A stretch of 64,000 nucleotides of DNA, taken from the NCBI RefSeq assembly GCF_000372725.1, contig NW_005195508.1, forward strand, positions 27,908-91,907, read 5' to 3'. Each line of letters opens with the position of its first letter. The first letter of the stretch is position 1. The position numbers were made by a program, and so were the translations under genes. Shown one piece after another: positions 10,307 through 20,875 of this stretch. Under the pieces are notes generated by a model. That model searched no databases. It had not been told where the DNA came from and saw nothing but the letters and a program-made list of their open reading frames with translations. This stretch comes from Emiliania huxleyi CCMP1516. Taxonomy: Eukaryota; Haptophyta; Isochrysidales; Noelaerhabdaceae.

Positions 10307-10402
10307 TGCCATGCGTGACCTAGTAGTGTCCCCAGCTATGGGCGTGTCCATGTTGGAGCCAGGTGTGGTGTGGACGCGAGAATAGCTCCGGCGTTCATGG
10401 AG
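10304..10402 (+). repeat. Dispersed ~100-bp repeat, copy 1
   Basis: Nearly identical to the reverse complement of 57541-57643, including CTAGTAGTGTCCCCAGC. Family unknown; here it abuts the GT microsatellite. Confidence 0.85.
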
Positions 10403-10598
10403 GCAACCGATGCGAGTCGACTGGTGTGTGTCGCCGTGGTTTCGTATCAAGAATACTCACTCACACACTCTTGCTTGCGCGTGACCCCTTGCGTGCACGC
10501 CCAAGCTCGAGCGCCATCACGCAGAGCGAGCTCTGCGCAGGTCCCGCGACCTTCTCGGGCAGGAGCCCACCTCTCCTTCCCTCCGTGCGCCCAACGAT

Positions 10599-12893
10599 AT
10601 GGGCAAATCCGCGCCAAAGCGCGCTTCCGACGCTGACCAAGACGTACGGCCCGCAGAGGCAAAAATTGGCTCTGGGCCGGAGCCCCCCCCCTCGGGGGCT
10701 GGCGGGGGCACCGACGGGGCCCCAGCCGCGCCTCCCGCTCCCGTGGACTCGGCCGAGGAGCTGCGAGTGCTTCGCAAGCGGCTCGAGCGGCTCGAGGCTC
10801 AAGCCGCCCAGCCCGTCGCACCCCAACGGGGAAGACCCCCCACCGGGAGGCGGCGGGGGCGGCGGCGACGGCGGCGGAGCGGGCGGCAAGGCGGCCAAGG
10901 ACCGCGAGCGGGTGCGCCCCGACCCTCCCACCCCCCCAGACTCCGACGCCGACTCGTCGGAGGACGACGTGGGCGGCGGTGGTCACCGCGGCCCCCCCCG
11001 CCTCGGCGGCGGCGTCGGTCGCGACGATGCTGTCGGCGAGCTGTTCGGCGGCCACAAGCTTGCCTGCGACTACGACAGCGACAACCCCTTCGAGCGGAAG
11101 CGCGGACTGCAGCTGCGGACCTCGCACTACGCACCAGCGGCGACACCGTGCACGCAGAGCTGCACCGCAAGCTCGGGGCCGCGAACCAACAGGAGGTGTG
11201 CACCCTCCTTCCCTCCCTCTCGTACATGTACATGTACGACCTGCACACGCACCTCGAGCGGCTCGAGGCCGCGATTGGCGACGAGCGAGATGATCCCGGA
11301 GATGCCCGCAGGGCGCTGCGGCTCGTGCACGAGCAGGTGCGAGCGGCGCGCCTGCAAGCCGGGTCCATACTCGCCTTCGGCCAGGAGCGCCTCGACGAGC
11401 TCGAGTCCGTCGGGAAGGGCGCCCTCGAGGCGGCCGAGTTCGACCCGCTCTACGGCAATGAGCGGTCGCAGAGCGGCGCCCGCTCCCTGCTCGGACAGCG
11501 GCTCCACGAGTCCCGCGTGTCCCGCCGCCACACCCGCCTCGGCGGTCGCCTCCGCCGACATTGCCCGGCTCAAGCCCAAGCCCCCCGGCGCGTCCAAGCG
11601 GCTCTCGGCCGCCTGGGCGGCGGCGGCGGCGGTGACGGTGGCGGAGGTGGGCGCGACAGTAGCGGCAGCAGCCGGCGGGGCGGCGGCGACAGCGGCGGCA
11701 GCGGCGGCGGCGGCGGCAACGGCGGCGGCGGCGACCGCCGCAGCGGCGACGGCGGCGGGAGCGGCCAGCGCGGCGGTGGCCAGCGCGATGGCGACGCCCG
11801 TGGCCAGCGCGATGGCGGGGTCTCCGGACGCGGCGGCGGCGGCCGGGGCGGCGGCCGCGGCGGAGGTGGCAGCGCTCGCGGCGGCGAGCGCGGCTAGGAG
11901 GCCCGCGGCGCCTCTGGCTGGCAGCCAGGGCGTGGACGCGACCTCCTCTTCGCCAGGCCCCCGAGAGCTGACCGGCTCGGGGGTTCCACCAGGTCTCAAG
12001 ACATACCGCGATCGGGTCCGCTCGAGGCTCTCCGCCTGGCGGGACATCGGCGCGAGCCGGCAGACGCTGCGCTAGCTCGGCGAGGGCGTGCGCGTGCCGT
12101 GGAACGAGAGGGGACCACCTCTCCCGTTCCACCACGGCGTGGGCAGCTTCTCGCCGGACGAGCGAGCGTGGCTGACGCAGGAACGCGGCCGCTGCCTCGG
12201 CACAGGCGCGTGGCGTCGGGCGACTCGTTGCGACTACGTCTTTCAAGCCTTCGTGGTGTGGCACAAGGGCAAGCCGCGCCTCGTGATCGACTTGCGGTGG
12301 GTGAACGAGCACGTGGAGAAGCGCAGCTGCAAGTTCGAGTCGCTGGCGACGCTACGGCGGCTCGCGAGGCGGCACGACTTCATGCTCTCGCTCGACCTGA
12401 CCGACGCCTACCACCACATCGGCGTGCACGAGTCGGACGTCGACTACTTCACCTTCGCAGTCGAGACGGAGGCCGGCGTGGAGTACTTCTCCACCCCCGC
12501 GCTCAACTTCGGCTGGACTCTCTCTCCGTGGGTCTTCACCCAGGTGCTGCGCGACGTGGTGCGCTATCTGCGCAACCCGGATGCGGCGGCCAGGCCGCGC
12601 TACGGGCAGCGGCGGCGCCACTCGGGCGTGCACCGCGGCGTGCGACGCTCCCGTGGCTCGACGACTTCGCTTTCTTCGTACGGGGCGTGCGGGCGGACCA
12701 CCCGGAGTACGGCGCGATGCTGGAGGCGGCTCGCGCCGAGAGCATGCGTGTGCGAGCCCTCTTTGGCCGGCTCGGCTTGGCCGTCTCCCCGACCAAGGGG
12801 CAGCACGAGCCGTCGCAGCGGCTGGACGACCACCTTGGGCATGCCGTCGACTCGACGCGCGGCCTCTTCCTCCTCACGCCGAGCGGCTGGAAA
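10599..12893 (+). mobile_element. DIRS-like retroelement fossil (gag-like region + reverse transcriptase)
   Basis: The 5' part is a Gly/Ala/Pro-rich gag-like region (VDSAEELRVLRKRLERLEAQ; later FGQERLDELESVGKGALEAAEF). The 3' part is a reverse transcriptase with KPRLVIDLRWVNEHVEK, FESLATLRRLARR, MLSLDLTDAYHHIGVH and LNFGWTLSPWVFTQVLR, then a DD-box region (LPWLDDFAFF). This RT type is that of DIRS/tyrosine-recombinase retroelements rather than copia or LINEs. No tyrosine recombinase or terminal repeats could be recognised, so the ends are approximate. The copy is broken (a few breaks) and looks fairly young, because parts remain readable. A 62-bp piece of the same family sits at 4.4 kb. Confidence 0.75.
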
Positions 12894-13335
12894 CAGAGGC
12901 GAAGCGGCTGGCGGCGGAGCGGCTGGCGGCGGAGGCGAAGCGGCTGGCCGTGGAGCAGCTGGCAGCGGAGGCGGAGGCGAAGCGGCTGGCGGCGGAGCGG
13001 CAGGCCGCGGAGGCGGAGGCGGAGGCGGAGCGGCGTCTGTGAACAACGCAACCCTGAAGGTCATGCCCCACCCCCTCCCCCCTCAGCAGCGGCAGCATCA
13101 GCAGGGTGCTTGGAACCGGACGGCCGCCGTCCACGCAGTCATCAGCAAAGAGAGTGTCGGCCTTCTCGGGTTCTCGCCGTCATTCAGCCACGATCGCACC
13201 GTTCCCACGCGGCCGTCCGCAGCCGCCTTGAGGACGTTCTTTGGGACTTCACCACCCGGCGCGCTGTCACGTGTCAGCAGGCGGTGGCGTGCGGAGCGCG
13301 GCGTTGGCGCGGGAGGGCGGGGCGGGCATGGTACA
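12894..13335 (+). other. Low-complexity Glu/Ala/Arg-coding tract and spacer
   Basis: GGCGGAGCGG-type repeats directly after the RT region, then about 300 bp with no recognisable domain. It may belong to the retroelement. Confidence 0.4.
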
Positions 13336-13395
13336 ACCCAAGGGAGGGATGCGGATGGGAGGACGGCACGCCGCCAGACACAGGGATTTTAACAG
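13336..13395 (+). repeat. Dispersed 5' element, short copy, upstream of the TPR gene
   Basis: CAACCCAAGGGAGGGATG ... GGACGGCACGCCGCC ... CACAGGGATTTTAA. Same core as the other copies, about 50 bp before the ATG at 13446, same orientation. Confidence 0.75.
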
Positions 13396-13445
13396 GCTCG
13401 CTGGTGGAATTATTCTTGATTTCCCACATCACGCCGCCCGCTCCG

Positions 13446-15548
13446 ATGCCCCGCGGCGGAGGTCCGCGAGGCATTCCGCGGGGAGGCAAGGGTCGCGGCG
13501 GCCGGAGAGGCGCCCGCGAGCAGCCAAAGCCTTCCGACGACGGCCCGGCCGGCCCAGAGGCGGTTCTGTGGGAGGCGGAGGCTCAGCTGGAGCGCGGGGA
13601 GCGCAAGCTGCGGGACAAGGAGCCCGCAAAGGCTCGTGCGATGCTCACGCAGGCGGTGGAGATGCTCGAGCATGCCGGCCTCGTCAACACGCCGAGAGGG
13701 TGAACGGAGATCAGCCGAGATGCCGAGATCTGAGTCCCCGGTGTCAAACGCGGCGGAGAGACCGGGCCGCGTCCACGCCAGGTGCCTCCTCTTTGCCGCT
13801 GCGACCGGGAGCCTGCTCCAGATCGACGCTGACGAGGTGAGGCTGGCGGGCTGGGCGCGGCGCGGCGCAAGCCTGCCCGCCGCACCGGCGCCAAGCGGGC
13901 CAGAGGCGCGCATCAGCGCACTCGAGCGGTGCGGCGAGGCGCTCGAGGCTGGCTTTGCTGCGGCGAGCGGTGCGGGCGACCTCGCCGCCGCCGAGGCCAG
14001 CCACTACTGCGACACGCGGGCGCAGGTGTGCGCCCTCCTCTCGGAGGAGAGGGAGGCCGAGGCCGAGCGACTGAGAGCGAGCGCCGCGCACGGGGGCGCT
14101 GCGGACGCGGCGGCGGCGGAGGCTGCGGCCAAGGCGGCGGTCGACGCGAGTGGGCGCGCACTGGAGCTCTGGGAGAGGTCGGGCTCGCTGCTGCTCGGCT
14201 CTCCGCCTGAGACGGAGGGGTCGCTGCCAGACGACTGGGAGGAGGCGGCCTGGGAGCCGGAGCCGGACCAAGGACCGCCTCGCCACCCGTCTGCGGGAGC
14301 CTCTTCTGAGCCCTGTCTGAGCCTTCCATAGGAGCCGGACGTCGACCTGCTCGCCAGCCTCGCCTCGGCCCCTCCTCCGGCAGGGCGGGCTCCTGTCCAG
14401 TGACACGTCCGCACGACATGCCGGTGACACGCCCCATAGGCCTGCCTCCGGCACGGCCGCCTCCTCCTCGAAGCGGCTGCGCGCGCCGCAGCCCGCGGCA
14501 AGGCGGCGCCCGCGGCGGCGGCGCGTGCCGCTGGCGAGGCCGCCGTCGGCCGCTCGCTCTCTCTCCACGAGGAGGTTTGTGCGCGGAGCGACTCGACGCG
14601 TGGCGACGCGCTGGACAGCGTCCTCCGCGACTGGGCTCAGGCGCCGAGGGACGCCCCGTGTGGCACGTGTCGATGTGCACTTGTCGAGGGCACGTCCCCG
14701 ACGTGTCCATGGCAATCCCCCACAGGCGCTGTGGGACGCCGCCTCGCTCGCCCTCGCGCACGGCCACGCCTCCGCGCTCGCCGGCTCGGCGAAGGAGCTG
14801 CTCGCGAGAGCTGCCAGCAAGGCGGACCCCTCCCCTCCCCAGCCGCCTCCCCTCCCCAGCCGCCTCCCCGCCCCCGCCCCAGCCGCCTCCCCCTCTCCTC
14901 AGGCCGCCGACTCGATCCGCCTCTCCGCGGTGCCCCTCCCCTCGTCCTGCTGCCTCGCGGGCGACATCCTCGCCGCAGCCGCCGAGCTAGAGCGAGACCT
15001 CGAGAGCGGAGGCGGCGGCGGCGGAGGAGAGAGCGCGGCCGCACTCTACGCCAAAGCCGCTACTGACGGGTGCGCGCGCGGGCTCTGGGCGAAAGCGAGC
15101 CGTACCCGAGCCGTCCCCGAGCCGTCGCACTTTCCTCAGGTACGAGCGAGGGCTCCGCGTGAGCGCGCGCGACTTGCGGTGCGGCATCGGCGCCGCCGAC
15201 GCGTGGCTCTCGGCGGCGCGGCTGCAGCGGCAGCGGGGGGAGGCTGACGCAGCGGCGAGCTTGGGCAAGGCGATCGGCTTGTTCGACGCGCTCCTGCGGC
15301 AGCCCGAGAGCGAGTGGATCCGGCAGGGGCTCGCCAGCAACGAGCTCGGCGAGGCGCGCTACAACGCCTGCTGCGCGCTGGCCCTCGCGAGCACTCCGGC
15401 CGGCGGCCGCATCGGGGAGTGCCGGGCCTCGCTCGAGGCGCTGGTCACCGCCGGCGACGCCACCGCGTCCGAGCTTGCCGCCGACGACGATCTTGCCCAT
15501 CTGCGCGGGGTCGAGTGGTGGCCGCTTCTCTCTTCGGGAACGGTTTAG
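13446..15548 (+). CDS. TPR-like helical repeat protein
   Basis: Begins at ATG 13446 with an Arg/Gly-rich stretch (MPRGGGPRGIPRGGKGRG). Helical repeats follow: ERGERKLRDKEPAKARAMLTQAVEMLE, a segment with ISALERCGEALEAGF, and later ALWDAASLALAHGHASALAG, AADSIRLSAVPLPSSCCLAGD and YERGLRVSARDLRCGIGAADAWLSAA. The C-terminus (ARYNACCALALAS, DDDLAHLRGVEWWPLL, stop at 15546) resembles the last repeat of TPR adaptor proteins. At least five introns interrupt it. One near 14271-14333 is flanked by a repeat of GAGCCGGAC; others carry GACACGTCC-type filler (14399-14445, 14655-14720). Likely a protein-protein adaptor or assembly chaperone; the exact family is not recognised and several splice sites are approximate. 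Confidence 0.55.
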
Positions 15549-18500
15549 GGCACCGTGTTTGATCGATCGGGAACCGCGCGGGGCCGTGAGGGTACCTTTA
15601 AGCCGTAACTCATCGTCGCACACCGCAACAGCGCATGCGTGCATGTACGACGTAAGGTAAGGTAAGGTAAGGTAAACTTCTCCACACACACACCGCACTC
15701 TTGTAGCATGCAGCATGCAGACTGCATATGGATTTGCCTTTTGCATAGACGGGCTGATTCTACATTCCGTACGAGCTGCGTACGGGTCCGTACGCGGGAC
15801 TCGAGAGTGCTTGGGTGTCTTTTTCAAGGTATGAATGCACAGCGCGTCTTTTGAGACAGCAACGCCAATCGGAGATGCCGCGAGCAATTCGGGATGCGCG
15901 GGGAGCAACTAATATGCGGACTCGCGTATCTTAGGATGCTCGAGCATACCGAGGACAGCGAGCGTCTAAGTAGAGGGAGAGGACCGGTGAGTTGAGGAAA
16001 TCGGGGGAAGCGACCCACTTCGCCACAGACGGTCCCGCGCCTCGCCACTATGACGGGCACACGCCCCGCACCGTCCGCTGTGTGCCCGTCTTTGTCCGGA
16101 GTGAATACTCCAACGCGCTCGTCGGTGACGGTGTCCCCCAACCTGCGCCGCGCTCGGCGAACCTCGACAGCGCTTTCGGTGGCATGCAGCTCTTTGCGAC
16201 AGAAGCCTGGAGAGCAGCTCCTCTGCTGCTCACACACTCTGCACAGTTGACACAGCCTACTGTGCGGCTGCCACAGCTGTGACAGCGATGGGCTCGCCCT
16301 CACTGGCCCTCAGTCACTTGTGCTGCGGCTTGTGTGAGCGACACTGCTCGGCGACTGCCGGCACACTGTGAGACCATGGGTGTGAGGTTAAACCACGCTA
16401 CCAGCGCTTGGTCACATCGGCCCCGAGGTCAGGTCCTTCTACTCTGTTAGTGACAAGACTTGTCTACTCGCTGGAGCCGAGCAGGAGGGCCCGGCGCACA
16501 ACCCCTGGTCAACTCAGGGTCCACACCCCGTAGGGCACCTACGGCTCTACTAGACGCACTTTAACCTCCAGAGACGCATTCGGTAAACAAAGATGCCCCC
16601 CCCCCCCCCCCCGACGGTCGTCAAGCAAACGAGTAATAAACACGTATGAGAACGCACAAGCGAGGGGCGCCGACCACAGTGCGCGCGAGCGAACCGTAAA
16701 TCGCGCACGTCTGGGGGGGCGACCCCCCCCCATCTTTGTTTACCGATGCGTCCTAGAATGCAAAAACGCATTCTAGGACGCACTTTTCATCTCAAAGATA
16801 CCACGTGTCTCGGGTACACAGGGCATTCTAGGATGCGACGGCTGTCCTGGAGATGGCCGCGCCGTGTCTTTATTTGTTGCGCGTTCCATCTTAGACGCCA
16901 CAAGCATCTATAGATGCACAGCTGTTCTGAGATGGCACTTGCATACTAGATCACATTTTACTATACTTGGACAGGGAAGCGTCTCAGGAGACACCGTGTG
17001 TCGGGTGCACCGGGCACCGAGGGGGGAGCAGGGAGCACGCGGAAAAGGCGGTGTGATCTCTCGGCACCCCCTGGGGGCCCTGCCTTGAGTGCTCGCGTGA
17101 GGTCTCTCTCCTCGCGGCCTGCCCCTCCTGGAGAACCAGGTTCTCAGCACCGCGCATGCATCTGCTTGCGCCACGAGCTCTGGGCGCAAAGTTGCATGCT
17201 CTGCTTACGACGATCCGACGGCGACGCCGCTCCCCCCCCCACCAACCAGTTTGCGCGGCAGGTAGCGGGGCCAGTTCGAGGCCGAGGGCGTGGGCGTGCG
17301 CCTAACGGAAGAGACAGCGTACTTCCGAGAGTCGGCCAGGACGTGTCCTCGCTCGGTGAGCTGTCGCCCACCAGCGCGCGGCGACCGCGCGCACACCGTG
17401 CCCGCCGGCTCGCCGCCCTCCTCACCACCCGTCGGCGCTGTCCGCAGGCATGTGAGTCAGAACGGCGACCGCGCAGCGCGCGCGGGTGTCTTGCTCGCCA
17501 CCACCCTCTCGCCCCCGCTCCGTGACCGCCGCCGCCCGCGCCACCGCCGCCGCCAACACCGCCTCGCGCCTCGCGCCTCACCCTCGCCGTCCCCGCCGCC
17601 CGCCCTCGACCTCGCGACGGCGTCCTTCTGGGGATCTGCGGGTGGCTTGCCCGCCTCGCCGCCGCCCCCACAGCGTGACCGCTTCCGCTCGATCGGTGAG
17701 CCGTCGCCCGCCACGCGCGCTCTCGCGGCGACCGCGGGCCGCTCATCGCCTCCGCCACGTCGCAGGTGTTTGATCTGGGCAGGAAGCGGCGCTGGTGACG
17801 GCAACCGGCAGCCACATGCACGGAGGCTAAGCGAGGTGCCTGTGTCCAAGTCTGAGTAGCCCGTGGCCGTGAGTGGCGTCAGGGGCAGTGTTCTGTGACT
17901 GTGTCCTGTGCGTGCTGTTCAGTGTGAGTCGGTGCAGCGGTGGGCCTGCTGCCGCTGCTAGACGTGAGAGCCGCTGTCCGTGCCCCAGCACGTTGCGCGG
18001 AGAGGCTATAGGGCGCCCACCCACGAGTGCTCGGGTGGGCGCGCCGCGGCTGTGCGAGTAGTAGTGCAGCGCCGCGCAGCGCTCGCCACGCCGTTCGTTT
18101 TCTTTTTTTTGAGAGCGCCTTCGTTGTTAATAGTACAAACCCAATGGTCCTCTGCGAGCGGTCCTTCGTTGCAGTCGCACACACGCACACGCCACACCGC
18201 ACCGCGCGCCCGCCCACCGCCCCGCCCAGGCGGGAAAGAGATGAGGGGATGGGACAGCAAAGGAGGAACCCCAAACACGTATGGGAGGGTTCAGTAATGC
18301 GCCACGCTGCCCGGCGTTTCTCACTTTCCGGGACAGCCCCGCCCTTGTGAGGCAGGAAAGTGACGGCTACCCCGTACGCCCTGGTGCTGCTACCCCGACG
18401 CCGACCGCCCATTCCCCCCTCCTCGTTCCCCCCTCGAATGCTCTGGACCCCGACAAGCCGCCCGACGTTGGGCCTCTGCCCCGCACGCTCCCGCCCCTCT

Positions 18501-19742
18501 GCCCCTCACACACACCCAGGCCCGACATGCACATACAAGACAAACCCGGCGTCCTGCTCTCAAAAGAAAAGAAAAAATGGGAAGGAGGAGACCAGCGGGG
18601 GAGACTCCCCGCCTATGCAACACCCCAGAGAGGGGCTGCCATCGCCGAAGCTGTGCCTAAGCATAACTCCCAAACCCGCAGCGGCCCGGGGGGCCTTGGG
18701 GGCAGCCTGCCGGACCGCTGTTGCACGGGGCCAAGCCCCAGAAGATGAGAGTAGTTGATGGATCGGGCTGTCGACCGTGCCTCCCCTCTTTTCGTCAGAG
18801 TGGGACCTACGCCGCGCCGGGTAAGGGGCGCGCCCGGTCCTCGACGGAGCCGCGCGCCCCAAACGACCCAGGCGGCGAGTAGTCGGCCTCGAACCTTCGA
18901 CTCGTAGTCGCCCGTGGTCAGCGCCCCTCCCCCCTCGCCCGTCCCTACTCGTACTGCTCTCGAGGCGCCCGCGGCATCTCAGGGAACGGACGTCGCCGAA
19001 AGTCCTTGTTCACGCCGAAAAGTACGTCTAACGCCTCCTGCTAGCTGGGGCACGCTCCCATGCGGCTGGGGGCCGCTCTCCAGGTCGATTAGGGCGCTTT
19101 TCGCGCGATTTTACGGAATTACGGATTGGAGGGGGGTGGCGTCACATAGGGGGAGGGGGAGACGCGCATCCGGGAATCAAGTTGGTGCCGGGAGTGAGGC
19201 TGCGTCGTCCGGGTGCTTCCGCTATTTCCGAATTGCGGCGGATGTGTTATTCCCTCCGGTCCTGTGCTCAACGCATTCCGAGTTTGCGGCCCGAAAAACC
19301 GCGCTGACGGCGTGCCACCTCGCGGTTTTTACTTTTCATTATTATTGTGAATGTCTGTGTCTTGATTTGCCAACAACAAACCTAAATTGTGAATGAAAGT
19401 GAATGTTTGGCGGTGGCACCGTCTCCAACTACCTATACACGGCCCGGACCTGCAAGCTGCATGCAAACCCCTCTGCGCGTGGGTGACGTACTTGGACATG
19501 TAGATGCACCCGCTCAAAGTCAAACAAAGTACTAAAACCATCTGCCTGGCGCAGAGAGACCGAGAGAGATCACACACAGAGAGAACCGTGTGGGGACAGC
19601 CGACACGTCACACTCGCACAAGACACACCACCACGACACAGTCGAAACACACGCCGGAACAATAACTACACGAAAAGCGACTGGCACAAGAGTCATGAGA
19701 GCGCGAGCCCAGGGGTACACTAACGGCGTGGCTCTCGTCAGG
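15549..19742. other. 4.2-kb gene-poor region
   Basis: No convincing gene on either strand. It holds a GGTAA pentamer run (15652-15676), the foldback element at 16571-16782, and a stretch (17.1-17.85 kb) with two similar GTGAG...GCAG segments that look like introns but lack a credible protein around them. Mostly unassigned sequence otherwise. Confidence 0.5.
16571..16782. repeat. Foldback / MITE-like element
   Basis: Inverted arms CGCATTCGGTAAACAAAGATG (about 16577-16597) and its complement (about 16729-16749) enclose about 130 bp with poly-C blocks. Immediately after is a perfect 15-bp hairpin (16747-16761 / 16768-16782, six-base loop) built on TCCTAGAATGC. Related CTAGGATGCG words continue to 16840. 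Confidence 0.65.
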
Positions 19743-20612
19743 TCACTGCTCTCTCAGCACCGCCGCCAGAGACGCGAACGTTGTCGATCCCATCGGGCAG
19801 AAGGGGTTGCGGCAGCGCTTTGGCGCCCAGAGCTTGCCGGCCGGGTCAGTGAGGTTGACGTGGCGGCCGGCCCAGAGCACGAGGATGACGACCCCCTCGT
19901 CCATCGTGTAGCTCTGGTGCACGCTGAAGCGCGGGTTGGAGAAGAAGGAGCCGCCGCCGTGCGTGTGCACGCTGAAGAGGCGCGGGAAGCCGCTGTCGGG
20001 CACCTCGCTCGCGTCGAGGACGGCGTCCGGCTGCGAGAGGAGGCGGTTCTCGTAGAGCGCGCCCCGCAGCACGAACTCGACCTCGATGTCGGGGTGCTGG
20101 TGGACCGGGAAGGAGCGGTGAGGCTCGATCAGCAGGAGGCTCCAGCAGAGGTGGCTGAAGAGCCCGCAATGGTCCTCGGCCGCTGCCTCCTCGTACGTGC
20201 CGAGGTCGAGCGAGCTGAACTCGGAGCGCCAGGCAGCCAGCTTGTCCGAGCGGCTCAGGCGGTGCAGCGGCCTCAGCGCGTCGAGCCCGGCCGCACCGTC
20301 GGCGTCCGTGCGGTCGAGCCACTCGGCGACGAGGTCCACCTCGTGCGGCCTGAACGGGAGGTCGATGCGCTGCACGCCAGCCGCGTTGATGCCGGCGCAG
20401 CCAAAGAGCGAGGCCGGAGCCTCGCGGTAGCGTTCCCACGCCAGCTCGTGGTCGTCGACGCTCGAGAAGCGCTGCGAGCCGTGCCGCTGCAGCGGCTCCG
20501 CCGTCTCTTCGCACGGCTGGCAGTACGCGAGCTCGCCGAGCTCCTCGTCCTCTTCGGCCGGAGCGGGCTTGGGCGGGGCTGCCGGCGGCGGAAGAGCAAC
20601 GCGGGACGCCAT
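19743..20612 (-). CDS. Cupin-domain protein
   Basis: 289 residues from ATG 20612. The C-terminal half is a cupin barrel. Motif 1-like HQHPDIEVEFVLRGALYENRL carries the paired His and Glu metal ligands. Motif 2-like SVHTHGGGSFFSNPRFSVHQS and the following VVILVLWAGRHVNL complete the fold. The N-terminal half (YCQPCEETAEPLQRHGSQRF) has two cysteines and is not recognised. The substrate cannot be told; candidates are small-molecule dioxygenases or binding proteins. A possible 5' exon (20.69-20.79 kb) did not splice in frame and was left out. An AAATTCTTC motif is about 145 bp upstream. Divergent from the next gene, with 263 bp between starts. Confidence 0.65.
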   Translation of the reverse strand: MASRVALPPPAAPPKPAPAEEDEELGELAYCQPCEETAEPLQRHGSQRFSSVDDHELAWERYREAPASLFGCAGINAAGVQRIDLPFRPHEVDLVAEWLDRTDADGAAGLDALRPLHRLSRSDKLAAWRSEFSSLDLGTYEEAAAEDHCGLFSHLCWSLLLIEPHRSFPVHQHPDIEVEFVLRGALYENRLLSQPDAVLDASEVPDSGFPRLFSVHTHGGGSFFSNPRFSVHQSYTMDEGVVILVLWAGRHVNLTDPAGKLWAPKRCRNPFCPMGSTTFASLAAVLREQ

Positions 20613-20875
20613 CTCCAGTCCGAAGCGGTCGGCCAGCGACAGGCCGAAAGCTGGCGAGTAGAGACACACGCACGCACCTCCCGACGAGGTCTCTTGGAGC
20701 AGAGCCGCGGCGAGTCCTTCGGCTCCTCTTCGGCCAGCCTTTGGCGAAGATTGCTTGGAAAGAAGAATTTTACAGATGGCTGTGTTTGCATGTTCAAAAG
20801 TGCACTTGCTGGGCCAGCAGAGAGAGCGATGTTTTCAAAAGCGGTGCACTTGCACCCTTTCAAAAAAGAAAACCC

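Noticed and set aside
10447-12312. Long minus-strand frame across the retroelement
   Set aside because: It is Arg/His-rich with no domain, antisense to clear reverse transcriptase motifs.
17144-17860. Possible Arg/Ser-rich gene with GTGAG...GCAG segments
   Set aside because: No family motif, and joined exons gave only low-complexity sequence; left as unassigned.
18850-18920. B-box-like GGTTCGAGGCC on the minus strand
   Set aside because: No A box at the right distance and no stem pairing.
20690-20790. Upstream coding exon for the cupin gene (MQTQPSVKFFFPSN...)
   Set aside because: The only plausible splice (a 27-bp GT-AG intron) breaks the frame.
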